DNA of 51,912 bases from Elusimicrobia bacterium GWF2_62_30 (lineage in GTDB: Bacteria > Elusimicrobiota > Elusimicrobia > Elusimicrobiales > UBA9959): the NCBI GenBank assembly GCA_001799995.1, contig MGUK01000001.1, positions 1 through 51,912 on the forward strand, written 5' to 3'. The notes under the pieces were generated by a model. The model did no database searches. It had not been told where the DNA came from and was given only the letters and a program-made list of their open reading frames with translations. Positions within the stretch are counted from its first letter, which is position 1. Each line of letters starts with the position of its first letter. The position numbers were made by a program, and so were the translations under genes. This document shows positions 33,583 through 41,496 of the stretch, piece after piece.

Positions 33583-34619
33583 TTATAAAGCGGCTTGTTG
33601 CGGAAGCGTTTTCGCGAGTTGAAGAAAATTGCGCCGTGGTTTTTTGAACCCGTGTCGTAGACGTATATCCAGCCGCCCCTGTCCCTCACGTACTCGCTCC
33701 TGTCCCTGTCCCCCAGCCGGGTCACCATTAATACGTTGAAGCTCTTGCTGTAACCCGGGATCTCCAGGGTAGGTATCCCGCTGATAAAATCCGGCACCAG
33801 CGCGTGGAGGTCGAGCGGGAAATGCCCGTTGCGGGCGTAGTAGGCCTTTATGGCGGAGCGCAGCTGGGCCAGCTGCGCCAGGCCGTCCCCCATTTTTGAT
33901 CTATTTATCAGCTTCTCGAAAGGGTTGGCGCCGGTATCCTCTATGTTCTCGGAAACCCGGGGGGCGGCGGCAGCAGCGCCGCTAACGGCCGGCTCCGGAG
34001 CGCTGACGGGAGAGTTCTGATAGCCGACCGGGCGGCCGTAATATTTAATATAGCTGGGGGTAGGGTCGATGTCGTCCCCCGCCGACGTGGGCTCGGTGCC
34101 TGTCCTGGGGGAACGGGCCGGCTCCGGCGTATTCAGCAGCGTCACTACGCGCGGACCGTCGTCCCGCCTTTCCGCTCCCGGAACGTACGAGTTGTCCAGG
34201 CGCGAGGCGCATTGCAGATAGGCGCCGAGTTTTCGGCGCTTATAGGTGTAGTTGTACTGCAGGCACCAGCTCCTGGTCCCTCCGCCGGCGCTGTGCCTTT
34301 GGGCGCCGTCAAAACACTTATGCCGCGTCCTGTCCGAGGCGTAGGAGACCCCGTTCTTCTCCATGGCCATGCTGAAGTCCACGCAGAGCACGGCTTTTTC
34401 TCCGGCCTGCAGCTGCGCGGCGCCCCGGACCTCGGACTCGTCGTACCTGGGGCCGCAGACGGAATAACAGAGTTTTTTGTACAGGGCCGGACATTGGTGG
34501 AGCTGCCAGACGGGAAACTCCGGGGTGAGATAGGAAGGGCAGGTCTGGGCTGTCGCGTTGGAACCGGCGGCAGCCGCCAGGAAAAGGGGAAAAAGGGCGC
34601 GAAAATATTTTTGTCCCAT
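33576..34619 (-). CDS. Exported Cys-rich protein with a pilin-like C-terminal domain
   Basis: 347 residues with a Sec signal peptide (MGQKYFRALFPLFLAAAAGSNATAQ). The first half is Cys-rich (QCPALYKKLCYSVCGPR, HKCFDGAQ, WCLQYN) and is followed by a Pro/Ser-rich linker. The last 110 residues have the pattern of the soluble part of type II pseudopilins: AQLRSAIKAYYARNGHFPLDL, LVPDFISGIPTLEIP, GGWIYVYDTGS, GAIFFNS. The type IV N-terminal helix and prepilin cleavage site are absent, so the domain is displayed on a different scaffold. No Shine-Dalgarno precedes the ATG; TAGTAT lies about ten bases upstream on this strand. The function is unknown. Confidence 0.65.
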   Translation of the reverse strand: MGQKYFRALFPLFLAAAAGSNATAQTCPSYLTPEFPVWQLHQCPALYKKLCYSVCGPRYDESEVRGAAQLQAGEKAVLCVDFSMAMEKNGVSYASDRTRHKCFDGAQRHSAGGGTRSWCLQYNYTYKRRKLGAYLQCASRLDNSYVPGAERRDDGPRVVTLLNTPEPARSPRTGTEPTSAGDDIDPTPSYIKYYGRPVGYQNSPVSAPEPAVSGAAAAAPRVSENIEDTGANPFEKLINRSKMGDGLAQLAQLRSAIKAYYARNGHFPLDLHALVPDFISGIPTLEIPGYSKSFNVLMVTRLGDRDRSEYVRDRGGWIYVYDTGSKNHGAIFFNSRKRFRNKPLYNY

Positions 34620-34696
34620 ATGCAGAAAATACTACATTATCGTGCGAAAGGGAAGAGGGCTGCGGGCGCGGATGGAAAGTGTTAAAATAGGCAGGT

Positions 34697-36346
34697 ATGA
34701 AAAAGTGGCCTCCCAGCCTTGCAGCGGCAATTTTCGCCCTGGCCGCCCTTTCGCTTTCGCCGTGGGGCCGCTCTTTCCCGCTGAACGACGACTGGACCTA
34801 TGCCCTTCCCGTAAAGAACCTGCTGGCCCATAAAGGCCTCCGCCTTTACGACACGTTCCACACGCAACTGCTGCAGACGGCCTGGGGCTGGTTGTGCGGC
34901 GTTCCTTCCGGCTTCTCCTTCGGCGCGCTTACGCTGTCCACCCTGTGCCTCGGCACGGCCGCCGTCTGGCTTTTCTCCAGGCTCCTGCTCCGTCTTGAAC
35001 TGGAGCCGCCGGCCGCTTTGCTCGGCGCTTTCTGCCTGGCGTTCAACCCGCTGTTCTTTGTTCTTTCCTTCACCTTTATGACGGAGATCCCGTATCTCTT
35101 CATGCTCCTGCTTTCGGTCTATCTGTTCACGGCCCGGAGCGCGGAGAGCCGCCGCTCCCTGTGGGGGGCTTCGCTGGGCGCGGCGGGGGCCACGCTTATC
35201 CGCCCGACCGGGATACTGCTGCCGCCGGGGCTGCTCCCCGGCTTGCCGGGCGGCCCCGGGCGGAAGCTGCGCGGGCTGCTCGTTCTCTGGCTGCCGGCGC
35301 TGGCCGCGCTGGCCTGCTGGTGGTTCTGGCTCCGGTCCGTGGATGCTACGCAGGTTTCGGGCGCCGCTTCCGGCATACATTCGGAAGCCTTCAGGTACTG
35401 GAGCCGCCCGCTGCTCCTTTTAGCCGAAACCCTGCGCCGCCTGGCCTCCGGGGCGGTACTCTGCGGTCTTTTCCTTTTGCCTTTCTCGGTCTTTTTCATT
35501 TCCCGCCCCGGGTTTTTCAGCGGACTGCGCGGCGACCGCAGGGCCCTGCCGGCCGCGGCGGCCGTAATTATCCTCTGCGGCATTTATGTCCTGCTGGCGG
35601 GCCGCGCCCCACTGCCGGGGGCCGGGAACTACATCTACAGGACCGGGCTGGGCTACGTGACCATCTACGGCTATTCGTTCAAAGCCTCCGGCATCCTGGG
35701 CAGCGGTTCCTTCTGGCCCCTGGTCTCGGCCCTGTCGGTGCTGTCGGCGGGCGTCCTGGCCGCAGAGTTCTCCAGGCTTAAAGACCTGCCGGCGCCGGTC
35801 AGGAGCTGCCTGCTGGTCTTCGCCCTGCAGTTCGGCTTCGTTCTGGCCGCGCCGCGGTTCTTCGACAGGTACCTGCTCTATGCCCTGGTGCCCGCCCTTA
35901 TCGCGGCCTGCGCGGCCGCCCGGCCTTTCTATTTTTCCGTCCCCGTGCTGGCCGCCGCGGGCGCGCTGGCTTTGTTCTCCTGGGCCGGCACCGGCGATTA
36001 CCTGGCCTGGAACGCCGCCAAGTGGGAGGCGGCGTACCGCTCCGCCGGGCACGGGATAGCGCCGGCGGACGTGGCCGGGGGCTTCGATTACGACGCCTGG
36101 CACAATTATGAAAAGCGCATGGCGCAGCTGAAACAAGAAAGCGCCGCTTCTTTCGTGGGGGAATGGGGTTGGCAGGACCTGCCTTCCAAAAAAGCCGTAG
36201 TGGTTTTCAGCCCGCCCCCGGGTCTGGAAGGCGGCGTGCTCGAGCGGGTGGCTTACCGCACGCCGCTGGCGCCCTTTTCGCGCGGTTCCGTTTACCTGAT
36301 AAAGCTGCCCGCCCGGGCGGCCGCGGACGCCAAGTCAGGGACCTGA
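34697..36346 (+). CDS. GT39-like (ArnT/PMT family) membrane glycosyltransferase
   Basis: 549 residues with about a dozen transmembrane helices. The first periplasmic loop carries the acidic pair in NDDWTYA, and a second loop has TEIPYLFMLLLSVYLF, both typical of GT-C glycosyltransferases of the GT39/83 type, which use lipid-linked sugars to modify proteins or lipids. A C-terminal soluble segment follows. No partner gene of a glycan-lipid pathway is nearby, so donor and acceptor are unknown. TAAAAT (34683-34688) lies eight bases before the ATG with no Shine-Dalgarno. Confidence 0.75.
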   Translation: MKKWPPSLAAAIFALAALSLSPWGRSFPLNDDWTYALPVKNLLAHKGLRLYDTFHTQLLQTAWGWLCGVPSGFSFGALTLSTLCLGTAAVWLFSRLLLRLELEPPAALLGAFCLAFNPLFFVLSFTFMTEIPYLFMLLLSVYLFTARSAESRRSLWGASLGAAGATLIRPTGILLPPGLLPGLPGGPGRKLRGLLVLWLPALAALACWWFWLRSVDATQVSGAASGIHSEAFRYWSRPLLLLAETLRRLASGAVLCGLFLLPFSVFFISRPGFFSGLRGDRRALPAAAAVIILCGIYVLLAGRAPLPGAGNYIYRTGLGYVTIYGYSFKASGILGSGSFWPLVSALSVLSAGVLAAEFSRLKDLPAPVRSCLLVFALQFGFVLAAPRFFDRYLLYALVPALIAACAAARPFYFSVPVLAAAGALALFSWAGTGDYLAWNAAKWEAAYRSAGHGIAPADVAGGFDYDAWHNYEKRMAQLKQESAASFVGEWGWQDLPSKKAVVVFSPPPGLEGGVLERVAYRTPLAPFSRGSVYLIKLPARAAADAKSGT

Positions 36347-36362
36347 AGTTTTCCCGGGCGTA

Positions 36363-37667
36363 TCAGCCTGTGAGCTCGCTGCGGCCCCGCAGCAGGCGGT
36401 GATAGGTTATCCCGAAACGGTGGGCCTCGTCGCGCAGCGCCTGCAGGAGGCGCAGGCCCGGGTGGGCCCGGTCCAGCAGCAGCGGCTGCGCCCGCAGCGG
36501 GGTGTAAATTTCTTCCAGCTTCTTGGCCAGGCTTATCACCGGCACCTTCACCCCCGCGGCGCGGATGGCCTTCATCGCCGCGGCGAGCTGCCCCGGCCCG
36601 CCGTCTATCAGGAGCAGGTCGGGCAGCGGCTCCTCTTTCTTCTTTAACTGCGCCAGCCGCCGGAAAACTATCTCCTCCATCATGGCGAAGTCGTTGCCGC
36701 CCTCCGGCACGTTGGCGAACTTCACGCGGTATCTCCTGTAATGCGCCGTGTTCTTTTCGCCGTTGACGAAGCAGACCGAGGAGCCTACGGACTGCCGGCC
36801 GAAAGTGTGGGAGGTGTCGAAAGCCTCGATGTGCGCCGGCGGCCGCGCCAGGCCCAGGGCGTTTTTCAGTTCGGTCACCGCGCTGGTGCGCGTAACCGCG
36901 GTTTCCATGAAGTCGGCCGGCAGGCGGTTGATCAGCACGCGCTCGCGCATATGGTCGAAGGCGGAGAGGAAATCGCGGTACTGCGCGGCTTCCTCGTATG
37001 CCAGCCGCTTCGCCGCGCCGGACATTTTGCGGGTGAAGGCGGCGCGCAGCTTTTCGAAGTCGCCCTTCAGGAAGTCCTCCACGCGGCCCGCCAGCGCGGC
37101 GTAGGCGGCGGGGGAGATCTTCCCGGCGCAGGGGGCGGTGCACTGGCCCGTGTGGAAATAGAGGCAGGCCTTTATTTTTTTATCCGGCAGCGGCTCGGCC
37201 AGCGAGAATTTCCAGCGGCAGCGGCGCAGGTTGATGAACTTTATCCGCCACAGGTGGGCCAGCAGTTTTTTAAGCGGCTCCACTTTCGGGTAAGGGCCGA
37301 AGTAGCGCCCGCCGTCGCGGAGCTTGCGGCGCGTGAAAATAAGGCGGGGAAAATCCTCGCCGGTGAGCTCCAGGTACGGGTAGGTCTTGGAGTCCTTCCA
37401 CATTTCGTTGAAGAACGGCTGGAGTTTGTGGATGAGCTGGCGTTCCGTGAGCAGGGCTTCGCGTTCGCTGGCGGAGGCGATGTAATCGATGGAGCGGATA
37501 AGGGTGATCAGGTTCGGGATCTTGCCGCGCGTGTCGGAGGGGTTCTTGCGGAAATACTGGCTTACGCGCTTGCGCAGGTCCTTGGCTTTGCCCACGTAAA
37601 GCACGGCGCCCGAGGCGTCGCGCATCAGGTAAACCCCGGGTTCGGCGGGCAGGTGTGAAATATCCAT
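36363..37667 (-). CDS. uvrC: UvrC excinuclease subunit, short form lacking the C-terminal HhH
   Basis: 434 residues; ordinary UvrC has about 600. The GIY-YIG nuclease domain is complete (GVYLMRDASGAVLYVGKAKD, Glu75 in EALLTERQLI). A Cys cluster (RRCRWKF...KACLYFHTGQCTAPC) may hold the Fe-S site. A UVR-like helical pair follows (AFTRKMSGAAKRLAYEEAAQ). The RNase H-like domain has its Asp (EAFDTSH), Asp (LLLIDGG) and His (RDEAHRF). The protein then stops at RGRSELTG, without the helix-hairpin-helix tail; no remnant of that tail is visible in other frames downstream. It makes both incisions in nucleotide-excision repair, with UvrAB elsewhere. Its ATG overlaps the murJ stop (TAATG). Confidence 0.9.
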   Translation of the reverse strand: MDISHLPAEPGVYLMRDASGAVLYVGKAKDLRKRVSQYFRKNPSDTRGKIPNLITLIRSIDYIASASEREALLTERQLIHKLQPFFNEMWKDSKTYPYLELTGEDFPRLIFTRRKLRDGGRYFGPYPKVEPLKKLLAHLWRIKFINLRRCRWKFSLAEPLPDKKIKACLYFHTGQCTAPCAGKISPAAYAALAGRVEDFLKGDFEKLRAAFTRKMSGAAKRLAYEEAAQYRDFLSAFDHMRERVLINRLPADFMETAVTRTSAVTELKNALGLARPPAHIEAFDTSHTFGRQSVGSSVCFVNGEKNTAHYRRYRVKFANVPEGGNDFAMMEEIVFRRLAQLKKKEEPLPDLLLIDGGPGQLAAAMKAIRAAGVKVPVISLAKKLEEIYTPLRAQPLLLDRAHPGLRLLQALRDEAHRFGITYHRLLRGRSELTG

Positions 37668-39232
37668 TAAAACTTTCCCGCCGTGACGAGCTTGCGCTCC
37701 TCCACCTTCAGGGCCCTTAATATAAGGAAATAAATTATCACGGCGGCGGGCACGGCGGCGGCGGTCACGGCCAGCGGGCCGGCCCAGGCCAGCGCCTTTG
37801 TAATGGCCCAGGCGGACGCCGCGGAGGCTGAGGCGGCTATGGCCGGGCGCACGAGCGGAAGCCCGGAGAACAGGCTGAAGCCTGAATGTTTTTTGAGCGC
37901 GACGGCGAAGGCGAGGGCGGCCGCCCAGGAGCTGACGGAGGTCGCCAGCATCAGGCCGCCGGCTCCGAGTTCCCGCATGAAGAGGAAACAGAGCAGGGCG
38001 TTAAGTCCTAGCTGCGCGGAAATAATTATCAGCGGCTCGGCCTGTCTGCCCAGGGCGTACAGCGCCGAGGCCGAGACTTTGTTGAAGCCGTAAGCGGGCA
38101 GGCCCAGGGCCAGCCAGAACAGGGCCTGCGAGGTGAGCAGGCTCTGCTCCGGCGAGAAGCGGCCATGCTCGAACAGCGCGCGGCACACCGGCAGCGCGGT
38201 GACGGCTATGCCCAGGGCGGCCGGCAGCATGATGAGCCAGGAAGCGGTCAGCGCGGGCCTGAGGTGCTGCCTGAAGCCTTCGCTGTCTCCGGCGGCGTTG
38301 CGGGCGGCCAGGTCCGGCAGCGAGACGGCGGCGGCCGCGGCCGCGAACAGCGAAACCGGGAACTGGACCAGGCGGGCGGAATTGTAGATGGCGGTGACGG
38401 ACCCGGCGGGCAGGAAGCTGGCGTAGACGGTGTTGATCAGCATGGAAACCTGGTCCTGGGCGAGGGTGAGCGCGGCGGGCACCGCGGCCAGGAGCGCCGG
38501 GGCGGCTGAAATATTCTTCAGCGGGTTCGAGAACGCGAGCTTGTAGCCTTCCTTCCTCAGCGCGGGCAGCAGGGCCAGCGCCTGGATGAGGCCGGAGAAA
38601 GAGGCCGCCGCCGCCAGGAGTATTATCTTGCCGCGTTCGTCCAGCGCGGCGAAGAACCCCGACCGGAAGGCAAGGAGGGCGGCTATCACGGTAAGGGAAA
38701 AAGCCGCGGGCGCGAGGGCCGGCAGGAAGAACCTGCGGGCCGAATTGAGCGCCGCCGTGAAGAAGGCCGCTACGTTGACGAACAGCAGGTGCGGCATCAG
38801 CACCGCCGCCAGCAGCGCCGTCAGCTCCAGTTTGCCGGGGGAGCTCCTGAACCCCCAGGCCGCCAGCGCGGTCATTTCGTGCCGGAAGAGGATGCCTGCC
38901 GCGGCGAGCAGCGCCGAAGACCAGAAAATGACCGTCCAGGCCGAGGAGAAAAAGACCGCGGCCGCGGGGGCCGGCCTGGCCTTTTCCTTCTCCAGGAGCG
39001 GGATAAAGACGGCGTTCAGGGCGCCTTCGCCTACCGTGCGCCTGAAGACGTTCACCAGCCTGAAAGCCGCGTAGTAGGCGTCGGCCAGCGCCCCGCCGCC
39101 GAAAAAGGCCACCATCAGCGCGTCGCGCGCGTACCCAAGCACCTTGGTGACCAGGTTCGCCCCGGTCATCCTGGTGATGCGCCGGGTGAAGATCTCGCTC
39201 CCGGCCGCGGTATTATTTGCTTTTTCGCTCAT
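37667..39232 (-). CDS. murJ: MurJ/MviN lipid II flippase
   Basis: 521 residues from the ATG at 39232. An in-frame start 56 codons earlier would run through rpsT on the other strand. About 14 transmembrane helices. The first helix block with ANLVTKVLGYARDALMVAFFG and the loop ADAYYAAFRLVNVFRRTVGEG is diagnostic of MurJ (R/D/N residues lining the cavity). It flips the peptidoglycan precursor lipid II across the inner membrane. The gene is divergent from rpsT with only 13 bases between start codons, so their promoters must overlap. It precedes uvrC with one base shared between stop and start, a likely two-gene operon. Confidence 0.93.
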   Translation of the reverse strand: MSEKANNTAAGSEIFTRRITRMTGANLVTKVLGYARDALMVAFFGGGALADAYYAAFRLVNVFRRTVGEGALNAVFIPLLEKEKARPAPAAAVFFSSAWTVIFWSSALLAAAGILFRHEMTALAAWGFRSSPGKLELTALLAAVLMPHLLFVNVAAFFTAALNSARRFFLPALAPAAFSLTVIAALLAFRSGFFAALDERGKIILLAAAASFSGLIQALALLPALRKEGYKLAFSNPLKNISAAPALLAAVPAALTLAQDQVSMLINTVYASFLPAGSVTAIYNSARLVQFPVSLFAAAAAAVSLPDLAARNAAGDSEGFRQHLRPALTASWLIMLPAALGIAVTALPVCRALFEHGRFSPEQSLLTSQALFWLALGLPAYGFNKVSASALYALGRQAEPLIIISAQLGLNALLCFLFMRELGAGGLMLATSVSSWAAALAFAVALKKHSGFSLFSGLPLVRPAIAASASAASAWAITKALAWAGPLAVTAAAVPAAVIIYFLILRALKVEERKLVTAGKF

Positions 39233-39245
39233 GGAATGATAAACT

Positions 39246-39551
39246 ATGTCCACTATGGCAAAACTTAAGACCGGACGACACACCAGCGCTATAAAGGCCT
39301 GGAGAAAATCTGAAAAGCTGGCCTCGAAGAACCGCGGCCTCAAATCCAGGATCCACGACACCGTGAAAGAATTCGGTACGCTCGTGACCAAGAAGGACAT
39401 GGAGAACGCGCAGAAAATGCTGCCGAAATCCTATTCCCTGCTTGATAAAGCGGCCAAGAGCGGGACGCTGCACTGGAAATCCGCCGCGAGGAAGAAAGCC
39501 CGGCTGGCCGCCCAGATCAAGTCCCTGGCGCAGAACCCTTCCGTAAAGTAA
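39246..39551 (+). CDS. rpsT: Ribosomal protein S20
   Basis: 101 residues. The basic sequence (KLKTGRHTSAIKAWRKSEKLASKNRGLKSRI, split by a helix cap) and the C-terminal LLDKAAKSGTLHWKSAARKKARLAAQIKSL block are typical of S20, a primary binder of the 5' domain of 16S rRNA. A second ATG at 39255 gives MAKLKTG, closer to the canonical start of S20; TAAACT (39240-39245) would then be a -10 nine bases upstream. The intrinsic terminator at 39576 closes the unit. Confidence 0.93.
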   Translation: MSTMAKLKTGRHTSAIKAWRKSEKLASKNRGLKSRIHDTVKEFGTLVTKKDMENAQKMLPKSYSLLDKAAKSGTLHWKSAARKKARLAAQIKSLAQNPSVK

Positions 39552-39575
39552 CTTCTTTCCTTTAACAAAGAGCTA

Positions 39576-39606
39576 CCCCGGCGCTATTGGCCGGGGTTTT
39601 GCTTTT
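39576..39606 (+). terminator. Rho-independent terminator after rpsT
   Basis: CCCCGGC (39576-39582), a seven-base loop, GCCGGGG (39590-39596) and TTTTGCTTTT. Stem and T run are good. The palindromic element begins two bases later. Confidence 0.9.
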
Positions 39607-39607
39607 A

Positions 39608-39874
39608 GGGCTTGCAACGGAATAATATGACCATCTGGAGGCCCGTATTTGAACCGGATGCAAGGCGCGACGAGCGAGCATACCGGTGGTCTGCAAGTGA
39701 GGAGCAACGCGGCAGCCGGTTCAAAGACGGGCCTCCCCCGGGGGGCTGAGCCGCTTTTGGGCTGCGCCTTTGCGGCATTACGCTAAAGTACGTGTAGTAC
39801 ATGTCGCTCCATGCCGCTTCGGCTCGCTCCAAAATCCGCTCAGCCAGATGGTCATATTATTCCGTTGCAAGCCC
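39608..39874. mobile_element. 267-bp palindromic element with three-way-junction fold, no ORF (MITE-like)
   Basis: The outer arms, 39608-39638 and 39844-39874, are a perfect 31-base inverted repeat. Inside them are two further hairpins side by side: arm 39637-39657 with 39716-39736 (21 bases, one mismatch) and arm 39744-39760 with 39829-39845 (17 bases, two mismatches), the second continuing in GCGGCAT/ATGCCGC and GTAC/GTAC. The predicted fold is a T or Y shape. TA flanks both outer ends, consistent with a target duplication. The right TA plus the first base of the element form the TAG stop of holA. No transposase lies in the window; the autonomous partner is unknown. Confidence 0.75.
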
Positions 39875-40876
39875 CTACTTGGTACCGGTTATCTCGTAGA
39901 TCAGCTGGCGCACGACCAGGCCCGGATCGCGTTTGGAAGAGGACTTGAGCATCTCTTCTGCCTCGAGGCAGCGCCGCAGGCTGCGCAGCAGCTTTTCCTC
40001 GGTGTAGGACGCGGCGTGCTGGGCCGCGTGGTAGTACTGCCCCGGCGACATGCCGGCCTGGTAGCAGGCGGCCTGCCCCTCTCCGGAGGCGGAGAGCCGT
40101 TTGGCTTTAAGCATCATCTCCAGCGCCTTGGAGGTCTGCGCCAGCAGGGCGAGCGGTTCGTCGCCGGCTGCCAGCATGCCCGTGGCCGCCTGCGCGGCCG
40201 CTTCCGGGCGGTGTTCCTGCACGGCTTTGGAAAGCGCGTACGGGTCCTGAGCGCGGGAGAAGCCGGCCAGCGCCAGCGCGTCCTGCGGGCCGAAGACCCG
40301 GGTCTGCCCGTGCATATAGAGCATTATCTTCTCGGCTTCGCCGTCGAGGATGGTGGAGTTGGTGCCGAGCAGGTCTATGAGCAGCTCCAGCGCCTCTTTG
40401 TCGGTCTTTACGCCGCCGGCCAGCAGTTTGGAATTGAGGTAGGCCGAGGCCAGCGGCGGGGTCATGGGCGAAAAATCCACCAGCGCAGATTCCGCGGTAA
40501 GCCCTTCGGGGAGCGGGTCGGCCTTCTCACGCGGCCAGTCGGCCAGGATCAGCAGGCAGGCGCTCCGGCACGGGTCCGCCATATAAGCCAGCAGCTTTTT
40601 GAGCGGGTCCTTCTTGAGCTTTTCGGCGTGCTTGAGCACCACGAAGCGCACCTCGGCCAGCATCGGCGAGGTCTGCGCCTCGTCGAGCGCCTCCGCCATG
40701 TCGGAGGTTTCCGCGTCGCGCACCGAGAAATTGAAGGTTTCAGGCTTGAACAGCGCCTCGAGGCGCTTGAGTGCCGCTTCCTTGAGCGAGGTCTCTTCCC
40801 CGCACAGGTAATACACCGGGCGGGTCCTGCCTTTGGCCCACTCGTCGGCCAGCGCTTTGGGGTTGAGGGTCTGCAT
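39875..40876 (-). CDS. holA: DNA polymerase III delta subunit
   Basis: 333 residues. The AAA-like N-terminal domain opens RPVYYLCGEETSLKEAAL and continues with EVRFVVLKHAEKLKKDPL and CLLILADWP; C-terminal helices include ELLIDLLGTNSTILDGEAEK, which is typical of HolA, and a C-terminal collar domain (YTEEKLLRSLRRCLEAEEML). Delta opens the beta clamp in the clamp-loader complex. Its TAG stop lies at the edge of the palindromic element. It follows lptE by three bases, so leuS-lptE-holA probably form one unit, as in E. coli. Confidence 0.92.
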   Translation of the reverse strand: MQTLNPKALADEWAKGRTRPVYYLCGEETSLKEAALKRLEALFKPETFNFSVRDAETSDMAEALDEAQTSPMLAEVRFVVLKHAEKLKKDPLKKLLAYMADPCRSACLLILADWPREKADPLPEGLTAESALVDFSPMTPPLASAYLNSKLLAGGVKTDKEALELLIDLLGTNSTILDGEAEKIMLYMHGQTRVFGPQDALALAGFSRAQDPYALSKAVQEHRPEAAAQAATGMLAAGDEPLALLAQTSKALEMMLKAKRLSASGEGQAACYQAGMSPGQYYHAAQHAASYTEEKLLRSLRRCLEAEEMLKSSSKRDPGLVVRQLIYEITGTK

Positions 40877-40879
40877 CGG

Positions 40880-41473
40880 TCAGGGGTTGTTGGTCACCGC
40901 CGGCTGCGGCGCGGCGCTGGCCGGCCCGGGCAGCTTCTTCTTCGAGGTGCTCGAGACCGAGCCGAAGCCCGACACGGAGCGCAGCACCACGTCCTTGGCC
41001 AGTATCTCCCACAGGTATTCCCGGGCCTGCTGCTCGTTGAGCCCGCCGGGCAGGTTCGCGGCCGAGTAGATCTTGGTCACCTGCAGCGCCGGCTCTTCCC
41101 AGACGTAGCGGTTCTGTTCCTTGTCCAGCAGGCGCACGGCGGCGAGGATGTTGAGCTTGTAGACGGTCGGCACCATGTTCACGTCGTACTGTATCGGGGT
41201 CAGGATGTAATGCGTTATCTCGCCGACTATCACGCCCTGCGCGGCGCTTTCCGGAGAGATGCTGTACTCGCCGTTCTTCAGAAATTCCTCCACGACCTTG
41301 AGCGTGAGCTTCTCTTCCAGCCCGAACTGCTGCGTTTTGTTCGCGAAAGGGCGCACCGCTATCATTTTAATGTTCGCCGGCATCGTCTGCGCCGCGGGCT
41401 TGTAGATTATGTCCCCGCCGCTGGCGCAGCCGGCCAGGCAGGCTGCCGCGGCCAAGAGTATGAGCTTTTTCAT
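40880..41473 (-). CDS. lptE: LptE-like LPS-assembly lipoprotein
   Basis: 197 residues from the ATG at 41473, which opens a lipoprotein signal (MKKLILLAAAACLAGC); an ORF extension reaches 41758 but only by reading into leuS in another frame. A conserved LptE segment, MIAVRPFANKTQQFGLEEKL, is followed by TLKVVEEFLKNGEYSI, VGEITHYILTPIQYD and a Pro/Lys-rich tail. LptE plugs LptD and helps place LPS in the outer membrane. The gene lies between leuS and holA, the order known from E. coli, which supports the identity. GGAGG lies 11 bases before the ATG. Confidence 0.88.
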   Translation of the reverse strand: MKKLILLAAAACLAGCASGGDIIYKPAAQTMPANIKMIAVRPFANKTQQFGLEEKLTLKVVEEFLKNGEYSISPESAAQGVIVGEITHYILTPIQYDVNMVPTVYKLNILAAVRLLDKEQNRYVWEEPALQVTKIYSAANLPGGLNEQQAREYLWEILAKDVVLRSVSGFGSVSSTSKKKLPGPASAAPQPAVTNNP

Positions 41474-41496
41474 AAAAAACATCCTCCCCTGTCCCC

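Noticed and set aside
36300..36362. Frameshifted remnant of a UvrC helix-hairpin-helix tail
   Set aside because: The bases after the stop translate in no frame into an HhH pattern, and the next gene begins close by on the other strand.
39637..39736. tRNA-like gene in the palindromic element
   Set aside because: The GGTTCAAA-type T-loop string is part of a hairpin; no acceptor stem, anticodon arm or D-loop can be assembled around it.
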